Positions 1 to 6,734 of a stretch of DNA of 58,688 nucleotides are shown here, one piece after another. The stretch is from an uncultured Sphingomonadales bacterium (lineage in GTDB: Bacteria > Pseudomonadota > Alphaproteobacteria > Sphingomonadales > Sphingomonadaceae), in contig CALMZE010000159.1 in assembly GCA_937870585.1 (NCBI GenBank), positions 1 through 58,688 on the forward strand. Direction: 5' to 3'. A model generated the notes under the pieces. That model was given only the letters and a program-made list of their open reading frames with translations, made no database searches and was not told the origin of the DNA. Made by a program: the position numbers and the translations under genes. The stretch's first letter is position 1. Each line of letters starts with the position of its first letter.

Positions 1-538
1 AGATGTTGCGGCTCTGCTCGAACAGTTCGTCCATCCCCTGCTTGCCCGCGCCGGAAACCGACTGATAGGTGGAGACGACCACGCGCTTGATCTTGGCGGC
101 ATCGTGCAGCGGCTTCAGCGCCACCACCATCTGCGCGGTCGAGCAATTGGGGTTGGCGATGATGTTGCGGCGCTTATAGCCATCGACAGCATCGGGGTTC
201 ACTTCGGGCACGATCAGCGGCACGTCCGGGTCCATGCGGTAGAGCGAACTGTTGTCGATCACCACGCACCCTGCCGCCGCCGCCTTGGGCGCGTAAACCT
301 TGGTCGCTTCGGAGCCGATGGCGAAGAGAGCGATGTCCCAGCCGGTCCAGTCGAAATGCTCGATATTCTGAATCTTGAGCGTCTTGCCATCCTCGCCATA
401 GTCAATGATGTCGCCCTGACTGCGCGACGAGGCGAGTGCTGCGATTTCATCCGCCGGGAATTCCCGCTCGGCCAGAATGTTGAGCATTTCGCGCCCGACA
501 TTACCCGTCGCGCCTGCGACTACGACACGATACCCCAT
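1..538 (-). CDS. asd: Aspartate-semialdehyde dehydrogenase, C-terminus outside window
   Basis: Cytosolic enzyme that reduces aspartyl phosphate to aspartate semialdehyde with NADPH, the branch point to lysine/diaminopimelate, threonine and methionine. The first 179 residues are visible. They begin MGYRVVVAGATGNVGREML, an N-terminal Rossmann nucleotide-binding motif (GATGNVG at about 9-15). The active-site segment NPNCST places the catalytic cysteine at about residue 132, followed by an S-V-S-G-A-G-K-Q-G loop. The start is the ATG at 538; no competing in-frame start fits the Rossmann strand better. The gene runs off the left edge, so the C-terminal catalytic histidine and dimer region cannot be checked. 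It lies 5 nt downstream of the peptidase gene at 544-2778, on the same strand, and may be co-transcribed with it. Family assignment is firm. Confidence 0.95.
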   Translation of the reverse strand, partial: MGYRVVVAGATGNVGREMLNILAEREFPADEIAALASSRSQGDIIDYGEDGKTLKIQNIEHFDWTGWDIALFAIGSEATKVYAPKAAAAGCVVIDNSSLYRMDPDVPLIVPEVNPDAVDGYKRRNIIANPNCSTAQMVVALKPLHDAAKIKRVVVSTYQSVSGAGKQGMDELFEQSRNI

Positions 539-543
539 GTTGG

Positions 544-2778
544 TCAGTCCTTGTTCTTGACCGTGCGGTCGAGGAAATTGAGAATGGTCGTCCACAAATG
601 GACGCTTACCTTCGGCCCGCCCACGCCGTGCCCCTGCCCCGGATAGAGCATGGTTTCAAACGGCACGGCAGCGCCTTGCAATCTGGCCATCAGTGCGGTC
701 GAGTGATCGAGCACGACATTATCATCCGCCATACCGTGGATCAGCAGCAGTGGGTCGGCAATCTTGTCCGCATCGCCCAGCGCGTTCGCCATGTCATAGG
801 CATCGGGCGTCATCGGATCACCGGGTTTGCCCATATAGCGTTCGGTATAATGCGTGTCGTAAAGCTCCCACTTGGTCACCGGCGCGCCGGAGACGCCTGC
901 CGCAAAGGTGCCGGGTGCCGCTTCCAGCAGTTTCAGGGTCATATAGCCGCCATAAGACCAGCCATAGACGGCAATGCGCTTGGGATCGACGAAATCCTGC
1001 TGCTTGAGCCACTCTACGCCCGCCAGTTGATCGGCCACTTCCACACTGCCCATGGCGCGGTAGATGGGACTTTCAAACGCCACACCGCGATCGGGCGAGC
1101 CGCGCCCATCGACCGAAAAGACCGCCCAGCCCTGTTGCGCCAGATATTGCTGGACGAGGCTGCCCCATTGATCGGTCACCTGCCGCCCTGCCCCCGGACC
1201 ATTATAGACCCAGACAAGCACCGGCAGTTTCTGCCCCGGCTTGGCGTCACGCGGACGTATGAGTTTACCATGGAGCGCCGTGCCATCCGCCGCCATGAGC
1301 ACCACCTGCATCGGCACCGAGAAGCCACCCATATAAGGTGCAAAGGGATGCCCCGCCTTCACGGCATTTTCCTCAATCCATGCAATGCGTTTGCCCGCGC
1401 TGTCTGCCAGCCAAACGGGCGGCGGCGTGATGGGATCACTATGGCTGACAATGGCACGCGTCGCCTTGGCGTCCATGCTGGCGCTGAACCAGCCGGTTGC
1501 GCCTTTTCCGCCGAGCATGGGCCGCGCATCGCCGCCGGCGAGCGCCACGGAATAGATACCCTGCTGCGTCGGATCGCCCTTGTTCGCGGTAAAGTAGACG
1601 CGGCCCTTCGCCTCATCCAGCCCCACCACGGCACGCACCATCCATTCGCCCTTGGTCAGCTGGCTCCATGTGCCATCCTTGAAGCGATAAAGATGCGCAT
1701 AGCCATCCCGTTCGGATTGCCAGAGGATGCTGCCATCCTTCAATGCACGGAAGCTGTCATGCAGGTTGATCCAGCTCTTGCTGGTCTCGCTGAACAGGAT
1801 CGAGGATGCGCCCGTAGCCGGGTCTACCTTGAGCAGATCGAGCTGCTTCTGATCGCGGCTTTCGCGCTGAACATAGAGCGTTTTCGCATCCGCCGACCAG
1901 TTGACGCGGGCGAGGTAGAAATCCGGATTGGTGCCCAGATCAACCTTTACGCGGCCCTTGCCCTGCGGGTCCATCACCCACAGCTCCACCAGCGCGTTGG
2001 CTGTGCCTGCCAGCGGATAGCGTTGATTATAGACCTTCGTGCCATCCGCCCCGATCGCCGCGCGACTGACAACGGCCACGCCACCTTCATCGGCGCGCTC
2101 GACCGCGATCAGCCGGTCATCAGGAGACCACCAATGACCGCGCGTGCGGTGCATCTCCTCTTGCGCCACAAATTCGGCAAGGCCCCAACTCACCGTTTCG
2201 CTGCTATCGCTGGTCAGGCGGTTTTCCTTATCGCTCGCCCTGTCGATCACATGCAGATTCTGGTCGCGCACGAACGAGACGAAGCCCCCTTTTGGGCTGA
2301 CAGTCGCATCCAGCTCGCTGGTTTCGCTCTGCGTCAGCCGCGTGACGCCTCCGTTCAGATCAGCGAGAAACAGATCGCCGTCCACCGGCACAAGGATCGA
2401 CTGGCTATCGGGAGACCAGTCATAGGCGACAATCCCCTTCGTGCCCGCAATGCGCGCGCGCTCCCGCTGCATCTTTTCGGCTTCGGAAAGGATACCGCTG
2501 GTGCCAAGCTTGGTCGAATCGACCAGCATCCGCCATTCACCGCCATGGGTCGGCATGGCCCATAGATCGAACCGCTCGCGGTCATCGGCACGCGGACGCA
2601 GGCTCGTCACCCATTGTCCATCAGGCGAGAGCTTCACCGCGCGCGGCGTGGGGCCAGAGAGCGCAGGAGAGGCAAAGACGCGTTCGAGCGTCAGCGGTTC
2701 ACTACCCACACCCTCAGCCATGACCGGGGACGCTCCTGCCAACGCGACCAGACTTGCAGCGAACACCCATGCTTTCAT
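544..2778 (-). CDS. Secreted dipeptidyl peptidase IV-like serine peptidase (S9B family)
   Basis: A 744-residue prolyl-oligopeptidase-family peptidase, predicted to cleave Xaa-Pro or Xaa-Ala dipeptides from peptide N-termini in the periplasm or cell envelope. A signal peptide (MKAWVFAASLVALAGASPVMA) leads into a beta-propeller (about 40-480) and a C-terminal alpha/beta-hydrolase domain. The triad is visible: Ser about 608 in GWSYGGYM, Asp about 685 in HGMADDNV and His about 717 in GQGHGVGG. The spacing matches human DPP4. The paired glutamates that bind the free N-terminus in the DPP4 branch appear in AQEEMH at about 207-208, arguing for dipeptidyl-peptidase rather than endopeptidase activity. 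The chosen ATG at 2778 starts the signal peptide and has GGAG about 9 nt upstream; an in-frame TTG at 2793 is less likely. It is separated from rplS by a terminator. Confidence 0.9.
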   Translation of the reverse strand: MKAWVFAASLVALAGASPVMAEGVGSEPLTLERVFASPALSGPTPRAVKLSPDGQWVTSLRPRADDRERFDLWAMPTHGGEWRMLVDSTKLGTSGILSEAEKMQRERARIAGTKGIVAYDWSPDSQSILVPVDGDLFLADLNGGVTRLTQSETSELDATVSPKGGFVSFVRDQNLHVIDRASDKENRLTSDSSETVSWGLAEFVAQEEMHRTRGHWWSPDDRLIAVERADEGGVAVVSRAAIGADGTKVYNQRYPLAGTANALVELWVMDPQGKGRVKVDLGTNPDFYLARVNWSADAKTLYVQRESRDQKQLDLLKVDPATGASSILFSETSKSWINLHDSFRALKDGSILWQSERDGYAHLYRFKDGTWSQLTKGEWMVRAVVGLDEAKGRVYFTANKGDPTQQGIYSVALAGGDARPMLGGKGATGWFSASMDAKATRAIVSHSDPITPPPVWLADSAGKRIAWIEENAVKAGHPFAPYMGGFSVPMQVVLMAADGTALHGKLIRPRDAKPGQKLPVLVWVYNGPGAGRQVTDQWGSLVQQYLAQQGWAVFSVDGRGSPDRGVAFESPIYRAMGSVEVADQLAGVEWLKQQDFVDPKRIAVYGWSYGGYMTLKLLEAAPGTFAAGVSGAPVTKWELYDTHYTERYMGKPGDPMTPDAYDMANALGDADKIADPLLLIHGMADDNVVLDHSTALMARLQGAAVPFETMLYPGQGHGVGGPKVSVHLWTTILNFLDRTVKNKD

Positions 2779-2797
2779 GCTCCCCAACTCCAAAACG

Positions 2798-2834
2798 AAA
2801 AGGCCGGAACCCCGTTACAGGATTCCGGCCTTTT
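2798..2834. terminator. Rho-independent terminator after rplS
   Basis: A 12-bp perfect inverted repeat (AAAAGGCCGGAA at 2798-2809, TTCCGGCCTTTT at 2823-2834) with a 13-nt loop. A/T tracts on both sides make it usable from either strand. It sits 28 nt past the rplS stop and just upstream of the peptidase start, so it closes the rpsP-rimM-trmD-rplS operon and insulates the peptidase gene. Confidence 0.85.
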
Positions 2835-2862
2835 GCAATATGCTTGTCGCGCAGGGCTTGGC

Positions 2863-3243
2863 TTACGAGGCGTCTGCCGAGCGATTGTCACGACGTTCCG
2901 CGATACGCGCAGACTTGCCGCGACGGCCACGCAGATAATAGAGCTTCGCACGACGCACCGCGCCCTTGCGGACAACCGTGATGCTGTCGATATTGGGCGA
3001 ATAGAGCGGGAACACGCGCTCAACACCTTCACCGAACGAAATCTTGCGCACGGTGAAGTTGGAGCCGATGCCCTTGTTGGCGCGGGCGATGCACACGCCT
3101 TCATAATTCTGAACGCGGGTGCGTTCGCCTTCGATCACCTTCACGCCGACCTTCAATGTGTCGCCGGGACGGAAATCGGGGATGGTCTTCCCCTCGGTCA
3201 TTTTGGCGATCTGTTCCGCCTCGATTTGCTGGATGAGGTTCAT
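2863..3243 (-). CDS. rplS: 50S ribosomal protein L19
   Basis: 126-residue L19, a large-subunit protein at the 30S-50S interface. It has the family features [18 protein letters not shown], then NYEGVCIA, and the basic C-terminal signature [25 protein letters not shown]. The length is within the usual 115-130 range, with a short polar extension ([11 protein letters not shown]). It is the last gene of the conserved rpsP-rimM-trmD-rplS operon, 42 nt after trmD, and is followed by a strong terminator. No oddities are seen. Confidence 0.97.
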   Translation of the reverse strand: MNLIQQIEAEQIAKMTEGKTIPDFRPGDTLKVGVKVIEGERTRVQNYEGVCIARANKGIGSNFTVRKISFGEGVERVFPLYSPNIDSITVVRKGAVRRAKLYYLRGRRGKSARIAERRDNRSADAS

Positions 3244-3285
3244 GCCCCATGTGGTCCTTATCTTTTGTCGCGCGCCATAGGCAGA

Positions 3286-4071
3286 TCAGTCCCGAACGCC
3301 CCTGTGGCGTTCCCATAGGTCTGGCCTGCGTAGCCGTGTATCGATCTCCGACTGGGCTTTGCGCCACGCCGCGATCTTCGCATGATCCCCCGATCGCAAC
3401 ACTTCAGGGATCGTGCGCCCCTCCCACTCTTGTGGTCGGGTATAGTGCGGATATTCGAGCAGTCCGGCTTCGAACGACTCTTCATCCCCACTGGAAGCCG
3501 CGCCCATTACGCCGGGAAGCAGCCGAATGCAAGCATCGAGCAGCATCAGCGCCCCCATCTCTCCGCCGGACAGGATGATGTCGCCCATGCTGACCTGTTC
3601 GATTTGCGGTCGGGCCTCGAAGATGCGCTCGTCAAAACCTTCAAAGCGGCCGCATAAGATGGTGACTCCAGGGCCTTGGGCGAGTTCCCGAATGCGGGCC
3701 TGCGTGATGGGCTTGCCACGCGGCGTCATGGCAAGGATGGGAACCTCCCTCTCCCCTTGAGGGGAGAGGGCCAGGGAGAGGGGGTGTGCGGAGGCGGACT
3801 CCCCCTCTCCCAACCCTCCCCCCTCAAGGGGAGAGGGCTTTGCCGCAAAATCCACCGCGCGCGCCAGCACGTCCGCCTTCAAAACCATCCCCGCGCCGCC
3901 GCCCGCAGGCGTATCATCCACGGTGCGGTGCTTGTCCGTCGCAAAGTCGCGCAACTGGATGGGGGTGCAGGACCATTTCCCTTCGCTCAGCGCACGCCCG
4001 GCGAGCGAAGCCCCAAGCGGTCCGGGAAACATCTCCGGATAGAGCGTGATGATCTGGGTGCGGAAGGTCAT
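3286..4071 (-). CDS. trmD: tRNA (guanine-N1)-methyltransferase TrmD with in-frame palindromic insert
   Basis: 261-residue SPOUT-family enzyme that transfers methyl from SAM to N1 of G37 in tRNAs reading CNN and some other codons, preventing +1 frameshifting. Family landmarks: ITLYPEMF at the N-terminus, [17 protein letters not shown] (about 48-64), [10 protein letters not shown] (about 141-150) and the knot region [10 protein letters not shown] (about 162-171), followed by the TrmD C-terminal tRNA-binding domain. The ATG at 4071 is preferred: it matches the family N-terminus and overlaps the upstream stop by 4 nt (ATGA). Residues 79-109 ([14 protein letters not shown]... through LSPQGERE) have no counterpart in E. 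coli TrmD as I recall it. They are encoded by an intergenic-type palindrome inserted in frame between helix and strand just before the knot core. All catalytic segments around it are intact, so the protein is probably functional. Confidence 0.95.
   Translation of the reverse strand: MTFRTQIITLYPEMFPGPLGASLAGRALSEGKWSCTPIQLRDFATDKHRTVDDTPAGGGAGMVLKADVLARAVDFAAKPSPLEGGGLGEGESASAHPLSLALSPQGEREVPILAMTPRGKPITQARIRELAQGPGVTILCGRFEGFDERIFEARPQIEQVSMGDIILSGGEMGALMLLDACIRLLPGVMGAASSGDEESFEAGLLEYPHYTRPQEWEGRTIPEVLRSGDHAKIAAWRKAQSEIDTRLRRPDLWERHRGVRD
3747..3837. repeat. Nested palindromic element inserted in frame in trmD
   Basis: About 91 bp made of three inverted repeats. The first is CCCTCTCCCC-ttga-GGGGAGAGGG at 3747-3770 (perfect). 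The second is a near-perfect reverse copy at 3814-3837 (loop tcaa). Between them is an 11-bp perfect pair, 3774-3784 with 3801-3811. The element could fold as one long stem or as several small hairpins. It looks like a dispersed extragenic palindrome that landed inside trmD, adding about 31 residues without breaking the frame. Confidence 0.85.
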
Positions 4072-4463
4072 ATTCGTCTGCTGAATTGCGCGTGGAGCAA
4101 ATAGGCGATCATCGTTCCGAAGAAAACGCATGGCCCCGCAATGATAGGCAGGAAGATCGTATCTGACGTATGGCCGCAATATTCATTCTGCGAAGGAAAG
4201 ATAGCCGTTGTGAGTGCCGCCGCCGCGAATCCCGACGCCAAAGGGGTCGCACATCCAAGTCCGAAGCCCGTCCAAGAAGGCCCGCTCGACTTTACCCGCA
4301 GCGCCAGCAAAAGGGCGAAATAGGCAACCAGGCCGGATGCGAAGCAAAATGCTACGAAAATCTGCACTTCCGAATTTGAAACCGTGCATCGATCAGCAAA
4401 GAACGACCATTGATAGGGGGCGATCCGATCAAGTTCGGCCAATGATCCGGGTTCCCCCTCCAT
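4068..4463 (-). CDS. Small integral membrane protein, unknown function
   Basis: 131 residues, not recognised. After a polar N-terminus of about 30 residues there are three hydrophobic segments: [20 protein letters not shown], a Gly/Ala-rich stretch with [19 protein letters not shown], and [21 protein letters not shown]. It therefore looks like a three-pass inner-membrane protein ending in a short basic tail. The ATG at 4463 is chosen because it overlaps the vapC stop (TGATG). The stop overlaps the trmD start by 4 nt (ATGA), so it appears translationally coupled to both neighbours. Codons such as AAA, TTT and TCA are more frequent than in the neighbouring genes, which hints at acquired DNA. 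Function cannot be inferred; it travels with the toxin-antitoxin pair inside the ribosomal operon. Confidence 0.7.
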   Translation of the reverse strand: MEGEPGSLAELDRIAPYQWSFFADRCTVSNSEVQIFVAFCFASGLVAYFALLLALRVKSSGPSWTGFGLGCATPLASGFAAAALTTAIFPSQNEYCGHTSDTIFLPIIAGPCVFFGTMIAYLLHAQFSRRI

Positions 4464-4837
4464 CACACCGCCCAATTCTCGACCCGCAAGCCCGGCACAT
4501 CGGCGAAGTCCGCTTCATTATCCGTGATCAGCACCAGCCCGACTGACAGCGCGTGCGCGGCGATCAAGCGGTCGAAACTTGCGCGGCGAAAGGGCAGCTT
4601 TGCATAGGCACGGGCAGCGGCCTCGTCGAACGGCAGGAGGATGACCTCCTCCAACAATCCCTCAAGCGCGTCTGCCAGAGGCGGCTTGCCTCTCTCTGTG
4701 CCCAGCGCCACTTCTCCAAAGGCAATCACGGAGGTTGCGAGACTGCCCACATCGCACTCTGCAATACGGGCAATCAGATTTGGCCGCGTCCCGCCGAGCA
4801 AGTGAATGATCGTGTTGGCGTCGAGCAGATATTTCAC
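4463..4837 (-). CDS. vapC: VapC-type PIN-domain toxin ribonuclease
   Basis: 124-residue PIN-domain protein, a Mg-dependent endoribonuclease toxin expected to be held inactive by the VapB partner encoded just upstream. Acidic PIN residues are visible: Asp6 in KYLLDANTI, Glu42 in IAFGEVALG, Asp89 in FDRLIAAHAL and Asp106 in ITDNEADF, followed by the typical VPGLRVENW ending. The GTG at 4837 is chosen because it overlaps the vapB stop (GTGA) and yields the usual VapC N-terminus; an in-frame TTG at 4864 would add nine residues without family support. All catalytic positions are intact, so it is not an obvious remnant. Cellular RNA targets cannot be predicted from sequence. Confidence 0.9.
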   Translation of the reverse strand: MKYLLDANTIIHLLGGTRPNLIARIAECDVGSLATSVIAFGEVALGTERGKPPLADALEGLLEEVILLPFDEAAARAYAKLPFRRASFDRLIAAHALSVGLVLITDNEADFADVPGLRVENWAV

Positions 4838-5124
4838 TTCTGACCACCGCTCCAGCCCGGCCAATCCGGATCATCCCATGGGCGCGGACTATGTTCAAAT
4901 TCGCGCATCTCCGGCGGCAGGGGCTTCAGCCAAGGCGCCTTGCCCGCGAACTTGCTGACGTCGATCTTGCGCTTCGGCGCGTCAATGGCCTCGATGCGAA
5001 AGGACATGGGCGCTTCACGCACCATGCGGACTTCGGTGCCTTCGGGCAGGCCGAACGCTTTGGGCAAACGCAACGCGGCAGAATTGCCGGACTTGAACAC
5101 TTTGCCTCTATATTCGTCTTCCAT
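4834..5124 (-). CDS. vapB: VapB-type antitoxin, AbrB/MazE-like DNA-binding domain
   Basis: 96-residue antitoxin. Residues 1-45 form a swapped-hairpin AbrB-like DNA-binding domain with the hallmark GKVFKSGNSAALRLPK followed by LPEGTEVRM. The C-terminal half (FAGKAPWLKPLP...WDDPDWPGW) is Trp/Pro-rich and is the likely extended segment that blocks the VapC groove. The ATG at 5124 has GGAGG five nt upstream. Its promoter carries the dyad GTATATAC-N5-GTATATAC, presumably the autoregulatory operator. The vapC start overlaps its stop (GTGA). The pair sits between rimM and trmD, so read-through from the ribosomal operon could also express it. Confidence 0.9.
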   Translation of the reverse strand: MEDEYRGKVFKSGNSAALRLPKAFGLPEGTEVRMVREAPMSFRIEAIDAPKRKIDVSKFAGKAPWLKPLPPEMREFEHSPRPWDDPDWPGWSGGQK

Positions 5125-5134
5125 AACGGCCTCC

Positions 5135-5155
5135 GTATATACGCCGTGTATATAC
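5135..5155. promoter_or_regulatory. Probable VapB operator in front of vapBC
   Basis: Two copies of the self-complementary octamer GTATATAC separated by GCCGT, ending about 10 nt before the vapB start and directly abutting its GGAGG ribosome-binding site. AT-rich dyads upstream of vapBC operons are the usual binding site of the antitoxin-toxin complex. The TATATA cores could also supply a -10 element. Confidence 0.65.
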
Positions 5156-5171
5156 CTCGCCTGATCCCCTG

Positions 5172-5531
5172 TCAATCCGGCACGCCCTCCAGCCACCGCC
5201 GTCCCAACCTGCGCCCCACCCATGGCCCAGCCCCCAGCGCGCCGAGCATGACGCTCCAGCGGATCAGGTCCATGAAGAGACCGCCCAGTTCGCCCGTGCA
5301 GGACAGCTCCATAGGGCCGTTCTCCGCGATGCAGGCTTGCTGTGCCGCGCGATTCCTGAATTCCAGACTGGCGGGGATGGCGATGAGCACCAGAGTCAGC
5401 ACCAACATCAATTGCCATGTCTTGCGTACGATCCTCAGCCGGACGAGCAGCCAGCCAATGCCCAGGGCGAGCGGAGCTATGAGCACGAGGCCGATAAGGG
5501 CCAAGGGAATGAACAGGATCAGAACTTCCAT
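5172..5531 (-). CDS. Small integral membrane protein, unknown function
   Basis: 119 residues, not recognised. Two strongly hydrophobic N-terminal segments (LILFIPLALIGLVLIAPLALGIGWLLV and WQLMLVLTLVLIAIPA) are followed by a loop with two cysteines (QQACIAENG, ELSCTGEL) that could form a periplasmic disulfide. A third amphipathic or transmembrane segment then ends in GRRLGRRWLEGVPD. The ATG at 5531 has GGAGG six nt upstream; a longer reading would run into rimM. It lies 25 nt after rimM and about 50 nt before vapB, on the same strand. Together with the protein at 4068-4463 it brackets the toxin-antitoxin genes. Function unknown. Confidence 0.7.
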   Translation of the reverse strand: MEVLILFIPLALIGLVLIAPLALGIGWLLVRLRIVRKTWQLMLVLTLVLIAIPASLEFRNRAAQQACIAENGPMELSCTGELGGLFMDLIRWSVMLGALGAGPWVGRRLGRRWLEGVPD

Positions 5532-5556
5532 CGCACGCCTCCGCGTGGGTGGTCTG

Positions 5557-6039
5557 TCAGGCGGCGAAAGCCGCGTCAATCACGATGCGGTCCGCATCCC
5601 ATTCCGGCACCGCGCGGTCATTCATCGGCACCATGAAGCGCTTCTTGTCTGGCCTTTCTATCTCCAGCACATCGCCCGCGCCGAAATTCTCGACCGCCAC
5701 ACACACGCCGAGCGCCACACCCTCGGTGGAGACGGCAGGCAGGCCGATCAGATCAAAATGATAATATTCGCCCGGCTCCAGCGGTGGGAGCGCGGAGCGC
5801 GGCACGGTGAGCTCGGTGCCGCGCAGCTTTTCCGCTGCCGTGCGGTCATTCACGCCATCAATGCGGGCGAGCGGACCATTGGGGCCTTGGCGCAACGCCT
5901 TGAGCGCCAGCGTGCCATCATTAAAGGCTTTGTGCGCCTTCAGGCTTTCGAGCGAGTCCCCGAACAGCTTCAGGCGCACTTCCCCGGCCACGCCATGCGC
6001 GCCGGTGATGACGGCAAGGGGGATAGGCCGGTCAGTCAT
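5557..6039 (-). CDS. rimM: Ribosome maturation factor RimM
   Basis: 160-residue factor that binds S19 and assists late maturation of the 30S head. The N-terminal RimM barrel opens with PLAVITGAHGVAGEVRLKLF. The C-terminal PRC-barrel carries YYHFDLIGLPAVSTEG, VCVAVENFGAGDVLEI, MVPMNDRAVPEWD. The length is usual. It follows rpsP as in the canonical operon, but a palindromic repeat of about 90 bp fills the rpsP-rimM gap and a toxin-antitoxin cassette separates it from trmD. Confidence 0.95.
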   Translation of the reverse strand: MTDRPIPLAVITGAHGVAGEVRLKLFGDSLESLKAHKAFNDGTLALKALRQGPNGPLARIDGVNDRTAAEKLRGTELTVPRSALPPLEPGEYYHFDLIGLPAVSTEGVALGVCVAVENFGAGDVLEIERPDKKRFMVPMNDRAVPEWDADRIVIDAAFAA

Positions 6040-6048
6040 AGAAAACTG

Positions 6049-6139
6049 CGTTCGTGCTGAGCCTGTCGAAGCACTGCATTTCTGCCTGGCGCATGCGCCA
6101 AGAGAAAAGACAGTCCTTCGACAAGCTCAGGACGAGCGG
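6049..6139. repeat. Intergenic palindromic repeat (TGTCGAAG family), copy 1
   Basis: Two arms of about 28 bp (6049-6076 and 6111-6139) are nearly perfect reverse complements built around TGAGCCTGTCGAAG and CTTCGACAAGCTCA, with a 34-nt centre. It fills the rimM-rpsP gap. Related copies occur at 6638, 36115, 39934, 54353 and 56361. As RNA it would fold into a long hairpin between two co-transcribed genes. Confidence 0.85.
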
Positions 6140-6150
6140 TTTCTAAGAGC

Positions 6151-6615
6151 TCAACCCTCAGCCGATTCCTCGGCAGGTGCTTCGGCAGCAGGCTCTTCTG
6201 CCGCCGGGGCTTCTTCAGCCGGAGCGGCAGCCGCTTCAGCAGCGGCGGCTTCGGCAGCAGCTGCAGCTTCAGCGGCTTCGGCAGCCTTCTTTTCCTGCTC
6301 TTCGATGCGTTCCAGAGCCTTTTCGCCGGGCTTGCCCTTGTTCGGGTTGTTGCGAGCGGCGCGTTCACGCAGGCCAGCGGCATCGAGGAAGCGGGCTACG
6401 CGATCAGTCGGCTGCGCGCCCACGCCCAGCCAATACTGGATGCGGTCATTCTTCAGTGTGACGCGATTGGCATCATCCTTGGCGAGCAGCGGGTTGTAGG
6501 TGCCCACCTTCTCGATGAAGCTGCCATCGCGGGGAGAGCGGCTGTCCGCCACCACAACGCGATAATAGGGGCGCTTCTTGGAACCGCCGCGCGACAAACG
6601 AATTGAAACTGCCAT
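6151..6615 (-). CDS. rpsP: 30S ribosomal protein S16 with long Ala/Glu-rich tail
   Basis: 154 residues. The first 85 or so are canonical S16: [57 protein letters not shown]. The rest is a low-complexity tail beginning near [20 protein letters not shown] and continuing as alternating Ala and Glu with some Pro. S16 in E. coli is 82 residues; C-terminal extensions occur in alphaproteobacteria, and this one is strongly acidic and predicted to be helical or disordered. First gene of the rpsP-rimM-trmD-rplS block, downstream of ffh with a palindromic repeat between them. Confidence 0.96.
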   Translation of the reverse strand: MAVSIRLSRGGSKKRPYYRVVVADSRSPRDGSFIEKVGTYNPLLAKDDANRVTLKNDRIQYWLGVGAQPTDRVARFLDAAGLRERAARNNPNKGKPGEKALERIEEQEKKAAEAAEAAAAAEAAAAEAAAAPAEEAPAAEEPAAEAPAEESAEG

Positions 6616-6637
6616 CGTCTTTTCCTTTCACTTTTTC

Positions 6638-6723
6638 CGTTCGGGCTGAGCCTGTCGAAGCCCTGCCTTTCCGCTCCCCCGCGCTGAAGAAGGACAATCC
6701 TTCGACAAACTCAGGATGAGCGG
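6638..6723. repeat. Intergenic palindromic repeat (TGTCGAAG family), copy 2
   Basis: Arms at 6638-6664 and 6697-6723 (core TGAGCCTGTCGAAG and CTTCGACAAACTCA), with some mismatches and a 32-nt centre. It lies between ffh and rpsP, which are transcribed in the same direction. It belongs to the same family as the element at 6049-6139. Confidence 0.8.
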
Positions 6724-6734
6724 TGTTTTTCGAT

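Noticed and set aside
598-2565. 655-codon open frame on the plus strand opposite the dipeptidyl peptidase
   Set aside because: Its protein is rich in His, Arg and Ile with no domain, and the opposite strand encodes a full S9B peptidase. It is a GC-driven antisense shadow.
6049-6139. The TGTCGAAG repeats as CRISPR units or transposon ends
   Set aside because: Copies are solitary inverted repeats at scattered sites, without regular spacers, cas genes or transposase genes in the window.
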